A stretch of DNA of 64,000 bases from Lentisphaerota bacterium (GCA_024225035.1 JAAEMX010000025.1:62001-126000); one strand, 5' to 3'. Shown: positions 19,205 to 28,591, counted from the first letter of the stretch. Notes: generated by a model from the sequence alone, not told the origin. Numbers and translations are program-made.

Positions 19205-20833
19205 ATGAATAATTTTAAAAAATTTGTTACATATTTTTGGTTGGTCATAATCTCAGTAGGTGTACTGTTAGGGATTGGGTTGGTGCAGAATAACCTTGAT
19301 GACAGCATCGAAAAAAATCATTTAAGATTTACCGGGCAAATAAAAAATGCTCCTCCGGTAGTGGCTTTTACTACAGTTGCAATGGGCAGTTTTCGTGGAA
19401 TTCTGGCCGATTTACTTTGGCTTCGTGCTCATCGCCTGCAGGACAAAGGCAACTATTTTGAAATGGTGCAATTGGCCAGTTGGATAACTAAACTGCAGCC
19501 GCGTTTCTCGGGAGCTACCGCTTACCTTGCTTGGAATATGGCATATAACATATCGGTGACATGCTCCTCCTTTGCGGACCGTTGGAGATGGGTTAATGAA
19601 GGCATAAAGCTTATTCGTGATGAAGCGTTGCTTTATAATCCTGAAGACGCGTCTCTTTACAAAGAACTTGGTTGGATATTCCAGCATAAACTTGGCAATA
19701 TCCTTGATGACGGAAATCTTTATTATAAGAATATGCTGGCTATTGAAATGAGTAAAGTGATAGGAGCCAAGCCTGATTGGAAGGCTTTGGCTGCCGCTCC
19801 GGCTGATTACGCGGCTTTTCTGAAAAAGTATCCGCGGAATGAGAAAGACCCTTTCTGGAAAGCGCTGAAAAAAGCTGGCTTTGAGGACTATGATTCATTT
19901 TTCCGTAAGTTTAAAGAAGCTGCCGGCAAGCTGCCGGTAAAATTCGTTGAAGCTCTGAACAATCCGGAGATGGTAAAGTCTTTGCAGACTTATTTTACTG
20001 GACAATGGTTGCGTGATAAATATAAACTCGACCCAAAAATTGTTCTTGAAATCAATAACAGATACGGGAAGCTAGATTGGCGGCTGCCTGAGGCTCAAGC
20101 TATCTATTGGGCTACGATGGGGCTTAAGAAAACGCCAAGTCATAGAGACCTCAGCTGTGAGCGTATGATCACTCAGGCGCTGTTTAACGCTTTTAAAGCC
20201 GGCAAATTATTGGCGCTGGATGCGAAAAAACTTGAATCTGTCGTCTGTATTCCAAATCTTAATGTTGTTGACTCAGTGCTTAAAGCTTATGAGGATGCTT
20301 ATATTGAGAATAACAAACAATCTTCTTTCCGTTCTGCAAAAATTAACTTTATGAAAGATGCCATTGTAATTCTTTATAATTATGGAAGTTTCACTAAAGC
20401 ACGAGAGTATTATAAAATGCTCCAGAAAGAAGAACCGGGTAAATACCGGGCTCAAATGGAATCTTTCGTCATGAAGCAGTGGGCTGAGGATGTGCGTGAC
20501 GCTTCCAGTAAAAAAGCGACTGACGTTATCAGTGGTCTGATTTACCGCAGCATAAACTTCATGGTGCTTGGCGAAGAAGACGCAGCTTTGGCCAATGAAA
20601 ATATTGCTCGTTACATTTACAGCAATTATCAGCGTTTTAACGCGGATATCAAGGACCGTGTCGGGCTTGCTCCATTCAACAAAATAAAAGCTGGAGTTAT
20701 TGATGCCTGCATGACATCATTTCCTCCTTTGATGAAAGAGATTCTGAAGCAAAAAATTGCAGAGCAGAAGCAAGGCAAAAAGAAATCTGTTGAGAACGCT
20801 TCTGGTGACGGTAAAAGCAAGTCAGAGAACTAG
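19205..20833 (+). CDS. Membrane-anchored helical-repeat protein of unknown function
   Basis: A 542-residue protein with one N-terminal transmembrane segment (about 8-25), so mostly on the outer face. It contains a conserved-looking stretch (about 55-130) with MGSFRGILADLLWLRAHRLQ and AYLAWNMAYNISV, followed by helices with TPR-like spacing (KELGWIFQHKLG; KAREYYKMLQKEEPGKY). The C-terminal 30 residues are Lys/Gln-rich and disordered. It is the last gene of the seven-gene operon, four bases behind the permease and just before a terminator. The family is not recognised. By context it may be an accessory subunit of the ABC transporter. Confidence 0.6.
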   Translation: MNNFKKFVTYFWLVIISVGVLLGIGLVQNNLDDSIEKNHLRFTGQIKNAPPVVAFTTVAMGSFRGILADLLWLRAHRLQDKGNYFEMVQLASWITKLQPRFSGATAYLAWNMAYNISVTCSSFADRWRWVNEGIKLIRDEALLYNPEDASLYKELGWIFQHKLGNILDDGNLYYKNMLAIEMSKVIGAKPDWKALAAAPADYAAFLKKYPRNEKDPFWKALKKAGFEDYDSFFRKFKEAAGKLPVKFVEALNNPEMVKSLQTYFTGQWLRDKYKLDPKIVLEINNRYGKLDWRLPEAQAIYWATMGLKKTPSHRDLSCERMITQALFNAFKAGKLLALDAKKLESVVCIPNLNVVDSVLKAYEDAYIENNKQSSFRSAKINFMKDAIVILYNYGSFTKAREYYKMLQKEEPGKYRAQMESFVMKQWAEDVRDASSKKATDVISGLIYRSINFMVLGEEDAALANENIARYIYSNYQRFNADIKDRVGLAPFNKIKAGVIDACMTSFPPLMKEILKQKIAEQKQGKKKSVENASGDGKSKSEN

Positions 20834-20844
20834 GTAAAAACTTG

Positions 20845-20870
20845 GAAACCCGGCGTTTGTCGGGGTTTTT
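20845..20870 (+). terminator. Rho-independent terminator ending the SPFH operon
   Basis: An AACCCG/CGGGGTT-type stem with a short loop is followed by TTTTT, twelve bases after the last stop codon of the seven-gene run. Confidence 0.8.
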
Positions 20871-20971
20871 AAAGAGTTGCGTATCAAAATCCACTTTATG
20901 ATTTGCAAAATGTGCAAAAGAGATGCACTTTATCGCGAATATACACCCACAATTGAAAAACGGAGTTTATT

Positions 20972-21481
20972 ATGGGCACAGTTGAATTACATACTATTTC
21001 GGTTCTGGTTGAAAATAAATTCGGGGTTCTGGCTAGAGTGGCCGGTCTTTTCAGTGGTCGCGGCTATAATATCAAGTCACTGACCGTAAACGAAACCGAC
21101 AAGCCTAATGTTTCAAAAATGACCATCGTTACTACTGGTGATGAGGCTGTTTTGGAGCAGATTGACAAACAGCTTAATAAACTGGTTGAGGTTCTGAGCG
21201 TTGAAGACCTGACCGGAAGTAAGTTCATCGAGCGTGAACTGGCTTTGATAAAAGTAAATGCTAATAACGCTGAACAAAGATCACAAGTTATTCAACTGGT
21301 CGAAGTTTTCGGCGGTAAAATTGTTTCTGTAAATGAAAACGAATTGGGAGTTGAACTTGCCGGACGTTCAGAGAAAATTGATAATTTTATCAGCTTGGTT
21401 AATGATTTTGGCGTGGTTGAACTGGCCCGCTCAGGCCGCGTGGCTATCTCCCGCAAGCCTGGCGCTACACAGATAGCTTAA
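20972..21481 (+). CDS. ilvH: Acetolactate synthase small (regulatory) subunit
   Basis: A 169-residue regulatory subunit of acetohydroxyacid synthase, the first common step of branched-chain amino acid synthesis. The N-terminal ACT domain reads HTISVLVENKFGVLARVAGL with the valine-site region GRGYNIKSLTV. The C-terminal domain follows from about residue 80 (ERELALIKV). Length and layout match IlvH/IlvN. A GGAG motif precedes the ATG. The catalytic subunit gene ilvB is not adjacent, which is less usual, so the gene works in trans with a distant partner. A terminator separates it from the SPFH operon. Confidence 0.95.
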   Translation: MGTVELHTISVLVENKFGVLARVAGLFSGRGYNIKSLTVNETDKPNVSKMTIVTTGDEAVLEQIDKQLNKLVEVLSVEDLTGSKFIERELALIKVNANNAEQRSQVIQLVEVFGGKIVSVNENELGVELAGRSEKIDNFISLVNDFGVVELARSGRVAISRKPGATQIA

Positions 21482-21515
21482 GATTATTATATAACAACAG
21501 CTTAGATTACAGTCA

Positions 21516-21791
21516 ATGGATAAGCCTGAAAACGAAAATCATGATGAGCATGAATTTGACCTTCCGCCCGGCATAGACTTGCCGGACGGAAAGGATATTC
21601 CTGACTATCCGCATTGGAAAGCAGGATGGATTTGCAGCATTGCCTTAACGGTTCTTGTCATTATCATAGCATCTTTTATCCCGGTTAATCCTAAGATTAT
21701 TGAACGCTGGAAAGTCATTTTGTTTGCGGCTTCAGCAGCGTTTGTTATTGGTTTTGCATTTGCTGCCTTCCGGCCCGGCAACCTTAAATGA
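21516..21791 (+). CDS. Small two-segment membrane protein
   Basis: A 91-residue protein: an acidic N-terminal 35 residues (HDEHEFDLPPGIDLPDG), then two hydrophobic segments (about 42-60 and 68-85) separated by a short loop with INPKIIERWK-like polarity. No known family recognised. It lies 34 bases after ilvH and eight bases before the helicase gene, so it may be transcribed with either. No strong ribosome binding site is seen, which lowers confidence slightly. Confidence 0.6.
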   Translation: MDKPENENHDEHEFDLPPGIDLPDGKDIPDYPHWKAGWICSIALTVLVIIIASFIPVNPKIIERWKVILFAASAAFVIGFAFAAFRPGNLK

Positions 21792-21799
21792 GGTAGCAT

Positions 21800-23218
21800 A
21801 TGAAACAGGATAAAGGGCCCGCAAAGTTATCTTTTGAGGCTGGAACATTACTACTTGAGAATCTACCTTTATCAAGACTCCCAATAGAACTTTTGCGCAA
21901 AATAAAATGGGATGAGCGTGTTGGCTGCCATCGGGCTATGGCCTATTTATATGCGCCTCTAGTGCTGGCTCTGCGTGATGCCGACTGTCCTTATGAGGAT
22001 TATGCCAGAGAGTTCAAACCGCTTACCCTTACGCTTAATACAGACTTTGAACTGCGCTCGCACCAGAAAGAAGCATTTGATGCCTGGAAAGAGGCTGACT
22101 GCCGTGCAGTGACAGCTTTGCCGACAGGGTCAGGTAAAACTTTTCTGGCTGTTAATGCGATAAAGCATTTGTCACGTCCTGCCTTGATTATGGTGCCTAC
22201 CATTGATCTTTTGCAGCAATGGGCAACCCAGCTGGAGGAATTTTTTCAGCAGCCTATAGGAATGCTTGGAGGCGGTGCAAAAGATATCAAACCGATCACA
22301 GTTACGACCTATGATTCCGCAGTCATTCATATGGAATTTATTGGTGATAAATTCGGCCTTCTGGTTTTTGACGAATGTCATCATTTGCCGGGGCCGGTCA
22401 ACCGGATCGCAGCTTCAATGAGCATAGCTCCGTTTAGGCTTGGTCTGACTGCGACTCCTGAACTGGAAGATGAGCCCACTGAAGCCTTGAATGAATACAT
22501 TGGCCCTTTGTGTTGCCAAATACATATTGACCAGCTTGAAGGTAAAGTGCTGGCGCCATACGCAACCCGTCAGGAAAAGGTAAAGCTTGATGATGATGAG
22601 GCTGTTGCCTATCAGGAAAACCGCAAACTTTATGTTGATTTCCTTAAAAAGCATGGAATAACTTTTCAGCAGCGTAACGATTGGGCTCGGTTTATTGGGC
22701 TTTGCGCCAGAATGCCGGATGGGCGAGAGGTTTTAAATGCCTTTATGGAGCAAAAGCGTATTGCAAGAGGAGGCAGGGCCAAGGTGCGCCGGACGTGGGA
22801 GCTGATTCAGGAGCATCAGGGAGAACGCATTATTATTTTTACAGCGGAAAACGATACCGCGTATATGCTGGGGCGTAAGTTTTTTATGCCGGTCTTGACG
22901 CATCGCACCAAGGTTACCGAGCGCAAGGAAATGCTGGAGATGTTCAGATCTGGTGAATATCCTGTTCTGGTGACCAGTAAAGTGCTTAATGAAGGCGTTG
23001 ATGTGCCTGAAGCCAGTGTTGGAATAATTGTGTCAGGCAGCGGAAGTATTCGTGAGCATGTACAGCGCCTTGGGCGTATTCTGAGAGCCAGTGAAGGCAA
23101 ACAGGCTGTTTTGTATGAATTGATAAGTGAGAGGACTTCAGAGGAGAACGTGAGCCGTCGCCGCCGGGAACACCGTGCTTATCGCAGAAGCGGTAAAAGT
23201 TTCAGGAGGCGCTACTGA
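21800..23218 (+). CDS. XPB/Ssl2-type superfamily 2 DNA helicase
   Basis: A 472-residue helicase. Motif I PTGSGKT is at 108-114, motif II DECHH at 191-195, motif III LTATPE near 215, and motifs V and VI are SKVLNEGVDVPEASVGIIVS and HVQRLGRILR near the end. The compact two-domain layout, the N-terminal damage-recognition-like segment before the Q-rich LRSHQKEA and the C-terminal RED-like linker match archaeal and bacterial XPB. GAGG precedes the ATG. The next gene, overlapping by one base, is a Bax1/DUF790 nuclease, the known partner of archaeal XPB. It probably unwinds damaged DNA for that nuclease. Confidence 0.85.
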   Translation: MKQDKGPAKLSFEAGTLLLENLPLSRLPIELLRKIKWDERVGCHRAMAYLYAPLVLALRDADCPYEDYAREFKPLTLTLNTDFELRSHQKEAFDAWKEADCRAVTALPTGSGKTFLAVNAIKHLSRPALIMVPTIDLLQQWATQLEEFFQQPIGMLGGGAKDIKPITVTTYDSAVIHMEFIGDKFGLLVFDECHHLPGPVNRIAASMSIAPFRLGLTATPELEDEPTEALNEYIGPLCCQIHIDQLEGKVLAPYATRQEKVKLDDDEAVAYQENRKLYVDFLKKHGITFQQRNDWARFIGLCARMPDGREVLNAFMEQKRIARGGRAKVRRTWELIQEHQGERIIIFTAENDTAYMLGRKFFMPVLTHRTKVTERKEMLEMFRSGEYPVLVTSKVLNEGVDVPEASVGIIVSGSGSIREHVQRLGRILRASEGKQAVLYELISERTSEENVSRRRREHRAYRRSGKSFRRRY

Positions 23219-24441
23219 TGCTTACCAAAGATTTAATGAAATTTCGCCGTCGTGGTGAATATTTGAAGCCTGTTTTTATTGAGACCGCAGACAACAGGCT
23301 TCTGGAGCTTGCGACTGAGCTTCTTACTGTCTACAGCAGTACTGGCGAGAAGACCATGACGCGTGGAGAAATAGATGAACTAGCAGCTCCTGTAGTTAAA
23401 GGGTGGCATGATTTAACCGTTGCCAAAGGCCTGCACAAACTTATTACTGATCGTTGTGAATATTCCCAGCCGGAGCACTTTGATTACCCGGCAATGCGCA
23501 AACAGGTATTTTTGAAAGCTGCTGAGCTGCTTGGGAATGGTAATTTGAGCTATGAGGAATATGCAGCAGCAATTACTGAAAAAGAGGACTTAAAGCAGTT
23601 TGCCACAGGAGATGTTTTTGCAGATCTACCGGAGAATGAGCGCCTGTCTGTTTTCAAAACCCTATATCCACGTGAGTTGTTAGAGCGGTATAACGTTGCT
23701 CAGGTTCAGGCTTTGCTAATGTATGCGTCAGAACTGGATATCAAGGTGGGGGCAAATAACGCTGCTGAGCTTCGCCGCTTGTTCAAATATCTTAAGTTTT
23801 TCAGGCTGTTGGCTAAGATTGAAGAAATAAAGGCACCGGCAGGATGTAAAGGAATGCATTTTGTCCGTATGCAGGTCAGCGGTCCGGCAAGTATGCTTGA
23901 TAGCTTGCGTAAGTATGGTATGCAGCTGGCTGTATTCTTTCCGGCAGTTTGCGCTTTGCCGAAATGGTCATTGAAAGCAGAAATTAAAATGCGTAACCGC
24001 AATGGTCGGCTGGTTTTGGATGAGAAGTCTGGGCTGGTTTCACATTATCGAAATTTCAGTGCTTATGTTCCTGAGGAAGTTATAATGTTTCATCGTTTAT
24101 TCAAGCAGAAGGTTGAAGACTGGAAGATTGTCGGGGAAGCTCCTTTTATACATAATGGGAGGGAACTGTTCTTTCCGGACTTGAGTTTTGAGCATGAATC
24201 TGGTCAGGTTTTCCACCTTGAATTATTTCATCGCTGGCATCGTGGTGAATTAGCCAAAAGGCTTGAATACTGCAGTGCCAACCCGGACAGCAAGCTCATT
24301 ATTGGTGTTGATCGTGCGTTGCTGAAGAATGGCTTTGATACAGAACTCAACAATAATGCCTATTTTTCTGACAAAGGATTTTTGTTTCGTGACTTTCCCG
24401 GTGTGGATAGAGTTCGTAAACTACTGAACAAACAAATTTAG
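23218..24441 (+). CDS. Bax1-like nuclease (DUF790), partner of XPB
   Basis: A 407-residue protein beginning MLTKDLMKFRRRGEYLKPVF, typical of DUF790/Bax1. The C-terminal half contains a PD-(D/E)XK-like core: FFPDLSFEH with D321, then FHLELFHRWH with E335, followed by the conserved helix KRLEYC. Archaeal Bax1 is a structure-specific nuclease that works with XPB in a repair reaction resembling nucleotide excision. The stop of the helicase and this start share one base (TGATG), so translation is coupled. Bacterial pairs are less studied. Confidence 0.85.
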   Translation: MLTKDLMKFRRRGEYLKPVFIETADNRLLELATELLTVYSSTGEKTMTRGEIDELAAPVVKGWHDLTVAKGLHKLITDRCEYSQPEHFDYPAMRKQVFLKAAELLGNGNLSYEEYAAAITEKEDLKQFATGDVFADLPENERLSVFKTLYPRELLERYNVAQVQALLMYASELDIKVGANNAAELRRLFKYLKFFRLLAKIEEIKAPAGCKGMHFVRMQVSGPASMLDSLRKYGMQLAVFFPAVCALPKWSLKAEIKMRNRNGRLVLDEKSGLVSHYRNFSAYVPEEVIMFHRLFKQKVEDWKIVGEAPFIHNGRELFFPDLSFEHESGQVFHLELFHRWHRGELAKRLEYCSANPDSKLIIGVDRALLKNGFDTELNNNAYFSDKGFLFRDFPGVDRVRKLLNKQI

Positions 24442-24812
24442 GCTGTTTTACAGATTGGTTCAGGGTAAATTAAAATTTTTTTACTAAAAAGTTTTAGTTT
24501 TTTGAATTTTTACTTGCCTTTATGTATTTATTTTGCTATAATTCAATCTAAATATAGTTTTTCTGTGCTTGATTTATCAAAAATATGAATAACTTCCACT
24601 TTTTATTATTTTTTATTTGAATTAAATGATCGCTTAACTATATTAAGTTATGTGAACCGTGAAGGGCCTGAAAATTGCGTCCATTTCCCTGGCGGTTATT
24701 GATACCATACCATGCTTAAAGTCGCCAAATAACCGCCAGGGCACTTGTTTTGTTGTTGCTGACCGCTTATTCTGTTGATTTCTAATTAAAGTGAACAGCC
24801 AGCATGAGAGAG
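24442..24812. repeat. Intergenic region with a perfect 14-bp inverted repeat
   Basis: No gene is seen here. An AT-rich half (24470-24650) is followed by CCCTGGCGGTTATT at 24687-24700 and its exact complement AATAACCGCCAGGG at 24728-24741, with 27 bases between. There is no T run, so a simple terminator is unlikely. It could be a stem-loop RNA, a protein-binding site or a remnant of a small mobile repeat. The following 70 bases lead into a dead symporter gene. Confidence 0.6.
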
Positions 24813-26200
24813 ATGCGCGCTGTAGATCTTTTTGTCTTTTATAGTTATCTTTTTGTTATTCTGAGAATAGGGTTATGGTTTCGCAGAAACAAATAAGTGA
24901 GCGACAATTTTTTCTATCCGACAGTCATATGGGGTGGTTTCCATTAGGTATCTCCATTATGGTGACGATGCTTATTGTGGTAAACTATGCCATTTTTCCT
25001 ACTGAAATTTTCAGTCGTGGAATTTATTTTACGGTTGCGATTCTTATATTTGTTTTGATTGTCTGACCAGTAATTCGCATCTTCATACCATTTTATCGAT
25101 GCTAGAACTGTACTAGTGCATATGAATTTCTTGAACCAAGATTTGACTTGAAAACACGCTGTCTTGCAAACTCTTTGTTTATGCTCTGGCGGATTTTATG
25201 GATTGTACGCCTCTTCGAAAATACTGGCAGCTGTTACCGGTTACAATTTGTGGATAATTATAATTTTCTCTGGAGCTGTGACAGTAGCTTATACTGCAGT
25301 TGGAGGGATTCGAGCTGTAATAATGGACGGATGTCGCACAATTTTTTATGTTTTTTGGGGGCGTGGTTGCTGGGATTGTAATTGTTGATATCAGGACTCC
25401 CAGCGGTTTTCATGAGATATTTTCCGAGGCGTTTGACGGGGGACTGTTCAAGTTTGATGCTCCGTATGACCAGAACTTTTCTTCAATTGACCCGACAATT
25501 CGTGTAACTTTCTGGAGTGGGACTATAGGTATTACAATCGCTTTTGTTGCTCGATACGGTGCTGGCCAGATCGTTTTTTGACTGCTAAGTCAGAATCCGA
25601 CGCTCGTAAGAGTTTCTGGTTTATGTTGTTTGCGCTGTGCTGGTACTTGGCTTACAGGTTGTCTTTGGCATGGCTATATACTTTTTTTGCTGTGCATAGC
25701 GGGACAGTTGGCTTATGGCTTACTTGAAGCTGATGATACGATCATTGCCTTATGGAGGCTGTGGTTTAATGGCAGGAAACTATGTCCAGTGTTGACTCGG
25801 GTATCAACGCTTGTTCTGCAGCCTGGACACGTGATCAGCGAAAAAATAGAGAGTACTGAACTTCATATTTGTTACAGTACTCTTTTTACGATTACGGTAG
25901 GTTGTATAATAATATCTATGGCATTGATTATTATAGTTTTGTTTTGTCATCATCATAATATGTTTGTGATGGCAAACAAGATGGGGAACCCGTTGCTGGC
26001 GGTTGTCGTTGCAGGAATGCTGAAACGCTGCTTTAGTCCGGACGGGGTGTTCTGGGGCGGTATTATTGGTGCTGTATGCGGTGTGGTTACTGTGTTAACG
26101 CTGACTAATCTGGCTTTGCATTATTACGCCGTGGCGAACTTGGCTGTTACTATCGGCGCAATATTTTTAAGAAATGCCGGAAGAATCAATCGTTCCTTCC
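24813..26200 (+). pseudogene. Degenerate sodium:solute symporter (SSS family) gene
   Basis: Pieces of one SSS-family permease lie in order in different frames. MRAVDLFVFYSYLFVILRIGLW starts at 24813. FFLSDSHMGWFPLGISIMVT comes after a frameshift. AYEFLEPRFDLKTR lies near 25110-25150, SKILAAVTGYNLWIIIIFSG near 25215 and FFGGVVAGIVI at 25350. SSVDSGINACSAAW lies near 25790 in another frame. ANKMGNPLLAVVVAGMLKR and FWGGIIGAVCG run to about 26100. At least five frameshifts and several stops show it is dead, yet the order and spacing of a roughly 450-500 residue transporter remain. The end overlaps the convergent peptidase gene. Substrate unknown; relatives carry sugars, amino acids or other organic solutes. 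Confidence 0.85.
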
Positions 26201-26881
26201 ACCACCAAATACTCCAGCCCGGAGAAGATAATAGAGCAGGGTAAGAAGTGAACTTACTGCAGCGGCAACATATGTTAAGAACGCGGCATTAAGCACTTGA
26301 CCGGCATGCACAGCTTCATCAGCTGAAACTATATTGGCTGAGATCATTAATTTTTTTGCCCGTGCGGAGGCATCCCATTCAACAGGCAGGGTTACCAGAG
26401 CAAAAATAACCGCAGCGCTAAAAAGGATGGCACCGAGCAGAACTAATTTTGATGATGCAAAAATCATTCCCGCTATGATTACAAAATAAGATAAGTTGGT
26501 AGAGATATTTGTTGCAGGAACAAGAGCCGACCTGATGTACAACGGGATGTAGTTTTTTGCGTGCTGCATAGCATGGCCGGCTTCGTGGCAGGCTACGCCG
26601 ATGGCAGAAAGGCTATTGCTGCGGAAGACATCCGGTGACAGGCGCAGAGTGCGTGAACTTGGATCATAATGGTCAGAGAGAAAGCCTTGAGTTTCCATTA
26701 TGGATACGTCCCTGATACCGCAGAACTGCAGCAGCTTTTGAGCTGCCTGAGCTCCTGTCATACCGTTTCTTGAGGCTACCTTTGAGTATTTTGCAAAAGT
26801 GGATTTAGTTTTAAAAGAAGCAAACAGAGCCAGTAGCAAACCTGGCAGGGCTATTATTAAATAAAGTGGATCAAAAAACAT
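26186..26881 (-). CDS. YugP-type membrane zinc metallopeptidase
   Basis: A 231-residue membrane protein of the Zn-peptidase family typified by Bacillus YugP (PF04298). The zinc motif HEAGHA lies near residue 99-104 between an N-terminal hydrophobic segment (about 3-22) and two or three C-terminal ones (about 120-165 and 205-225). A DHYDPSSRTLRLSPDV stretch precedes the motif, as in the family. The ATG at 26881 is preferred over TTG at 26887 because GAGGA lies seven bases upstream. The substrate is not known for the family. Confidence 0.9.
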   Translation of the reverse strand: MFFDPLYLIIALPGLLLALFASFKTKSTFAKYSKVASRNGMTGAQAAQKLLQFCGIRDVSIMETQGFLSDHYDPSSRTLRLSPDVFRSNSLSAIGVACHEAGHAMQHAKNYIPLYIRSALVPATNISTNLSYFVIIAGMIFASSKLVLLGAILFSAAVIFALVTLPVEWDASARAKKLMISANIVSADEAVHAGQVLNAAFLTYVAAAVSSLLTLLYYLLRAGVFGGGRND

Positions 26882-26965
26882 TATCAATTCCTCGTCTAAT
26901 TATTCAGTTGAACAGGTAATATAGTATTGAATGGATGTTTTTCATAATTTGTTAATTATTTTGTA

Positions 26966-27010
26966 ACTAAAATAAACCAGACAGCCGAGAATTGTATTAT
27001 CGACTGCCTG
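26966..27010 (-). terminator. Probable terminator of the LpxL-like gene
   Basis: Read on the minus strand, CAGGCAGTCGA and TCGGCTGTCTG form an 11-bp stem with two G-U pairs and an 11-base loop, followed by GTTTATTTT. It lies 21 bases after the acyltransferase stop. Confidence 0.55.
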
Positions 27011-27030
27011 ACATATGACGTAAGTTAGCT

Positions 27031-27987
27031 TTAAGCTGTCGCTGGAGTGCGTCTTTTGCGATGGATGTTCAACCATCTGCGATGTGCCCAGAGCCACTGT
27101 TCCGGCAGCTCAGCAATCAGCTTTTCGAGTGCGGAGGTGTACAATTGAGTAACATTTTTAATGTCTTCCTCTTTGTCACCAGTAGGAGTATATTCAATGG
27201 GCTTGCCTAAGACAAACTCAAAGTTAAAATCATCGTCAACACGTCTGCTTATCATTGGTACAATTGGCACTTTAGTTTTAAGGTGCAGCAGTGCAGGTGA
27301 CATATGGGTTCTACAGGGCTGACCGAAGAAAAGAGTTTCCACTCCTTCGTTTGTGCCAGCGTGCTGATCGACAAGCAGTGCCACATTTTTATTGTTACGC
27401 AATGCTTTAAGCAGGTCTCTGACACAGCCGCGTTTATTAACTGTCTCATGAACACCGCTGGTGCGGTTTCTGAGGATATAGCGGCCGATTAGCGGATTAT
27501 TAAAAGGACGCATTACAGATACCATTGGAATTTTGGACAGTTTGGCCCAGGCAGTTCCTGCAAGTTCCCAGTTGCCATAGTGAGCTGTCACAACTATGAC
27601 ATTTCGGTTGTTTTCTGATTCAAAAGCTTCTTTTCGTGATTCTTCACTGCCGCGAAAAACAACTTTTTCTGGCTTGAAGTACTGATCCATCTTAATGATT
27701 TCAGTCAGTAGCATACCAAAGCTCAAAAAGGCGCGGTGCGCAATTCGCCAGGCTTCTTTTTTGTCTTTAGCTACACCGGCGTGAATTAAATGCCTTTGAG
27801 ATCTTCGGCGATGTCGGAAGTCAACAAGGTATAGCAGGCTAAAAAGCCTCCTGGTCAGAAAATAAGCGGCTTTTAAAGGCAACGCTCTGACGAACATATA
27901 TAAACACCAGAACGGAACAAATTCCACAATTACAAGCAACTTGTGTTTTTTCTTATGTTTTTGTTTGTTTGTTTTTTTAAGACTCAT
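27031..27987 (-). CDS. LpxL/HtrB-like lysophospholipid/lipid A acyltransferase
   Basis: A 318-residue inner-membrane-associated enzyme of the lipid A secondary acyltransferase family. The catalytic HX4E-type motif is TAHYGNWELAG, followed by PMVSVMRPFNNP, LVDQHAG and a C-terminal PEQWLWAHRRW, the classic ending of LpxL/LpxM. The N-terminus is basic and then hydrophobic (about 15-45). It transfers a fatty acyl chain from acyl-ACP to the lipid A precursor. GGAG lies seven bases before the ATG. Which acyl position is modified cannot be read. No other lipid A gene is adjacent; lpxK is 25 kb away. Confidence 0.88.
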   Translation of the reverse strand: MSLKKTNKQKHKKKHKLLVIVEFVPFWCLYMFVRALPLKAAYFLTRRLFSLLYLVDFRHRRRSQRHLIHAGVAKDKKEAWRIAHRAFLSFGMLLTEIIKMDQYFKPEKVVFRGSEESRKEAFESENNRNVIVVTAHYGNWELAGTAWAKLSKIPMVSVMRPFNNPLIGRYILRNRTSGVHETVNKRGCVRDLLKALRNNKNVALLVDQHAGTNEGVETLFFGQPCRTHMSPALLHLKTKVPIVPMISRRVDDDFNFEFVLGKPIEYTPTGDKEEDIKNVTQLYTSALEKLIAELPEQWLWAHRRWLNIHRKRRTPATA

Positions 27988-28591
27988 TACAGTCTCCAGT
28001 ATTTTTCGAACTATTATTGGTGCTGATTAAGAATCCCCGGCTTTGTCCAGAAGAGTCTCGTTTCAGGCACCTTAAGAGTACACTATGATTGTGCTCATTT
28101 CCTCTTCTGTAATCTTCTGCCAGGTCAAGAAAGACGGTTTCGGTAAGTCTTTTCGTTGACAATATTCAGATGCATATTCAACCTGAACAGGCACTCTGAT
28201 CCTTAAAACTGATCAGTGCACCATATTATATTAGCGTCAATTCATGTAAAAATCAACAGTTAGTAGTGTTTTTTATGAATTGTTATTAAAACCCTAACAA
28301 GTTTCTAATATGCTGCTGTATCTATAATAGACAGTTAAAAAACAAAAATAGTTACCTTTTTGCTGCAACTTTTTTTAATTTTATTGATTTCACCTCGGTA
28401 ATTATCATAAATCAGTTATTTTTAATGTTTCTAAAGAAGGTGTTATCAATTTTTTAAATAATAGATTATGAGAAGAAGACGATTTTTCAGTTTGGAATCA
28501 CTTGAAAAAAATTATAGCAGAGAGTAATATTTAACTTAGTTGGCATTTTGGAGAAATTTATGTGCAACCCTTTCATCAAAGGAGGAAAATC
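27988..28591. other. AT-rich intergenic region
   Basis: About 600 bases between divergent genes with no supportable coding frame. The second half (28260-28560) is very AT-rich and probably holds the promoter of the lipoprotein gene. An interrupted repeat with TGATC/GATCA near 28197-28220 is too short to name. No RNA gene was recognised. Confidence 0.4.

Noticed and set aside
27977..28162. Minus-strand frame of 61 codons overlapping the LpxL-like start
   Set aside because: Low-complexity polar sequence, no ribosome binding site and overlap with the start of a clear gene.
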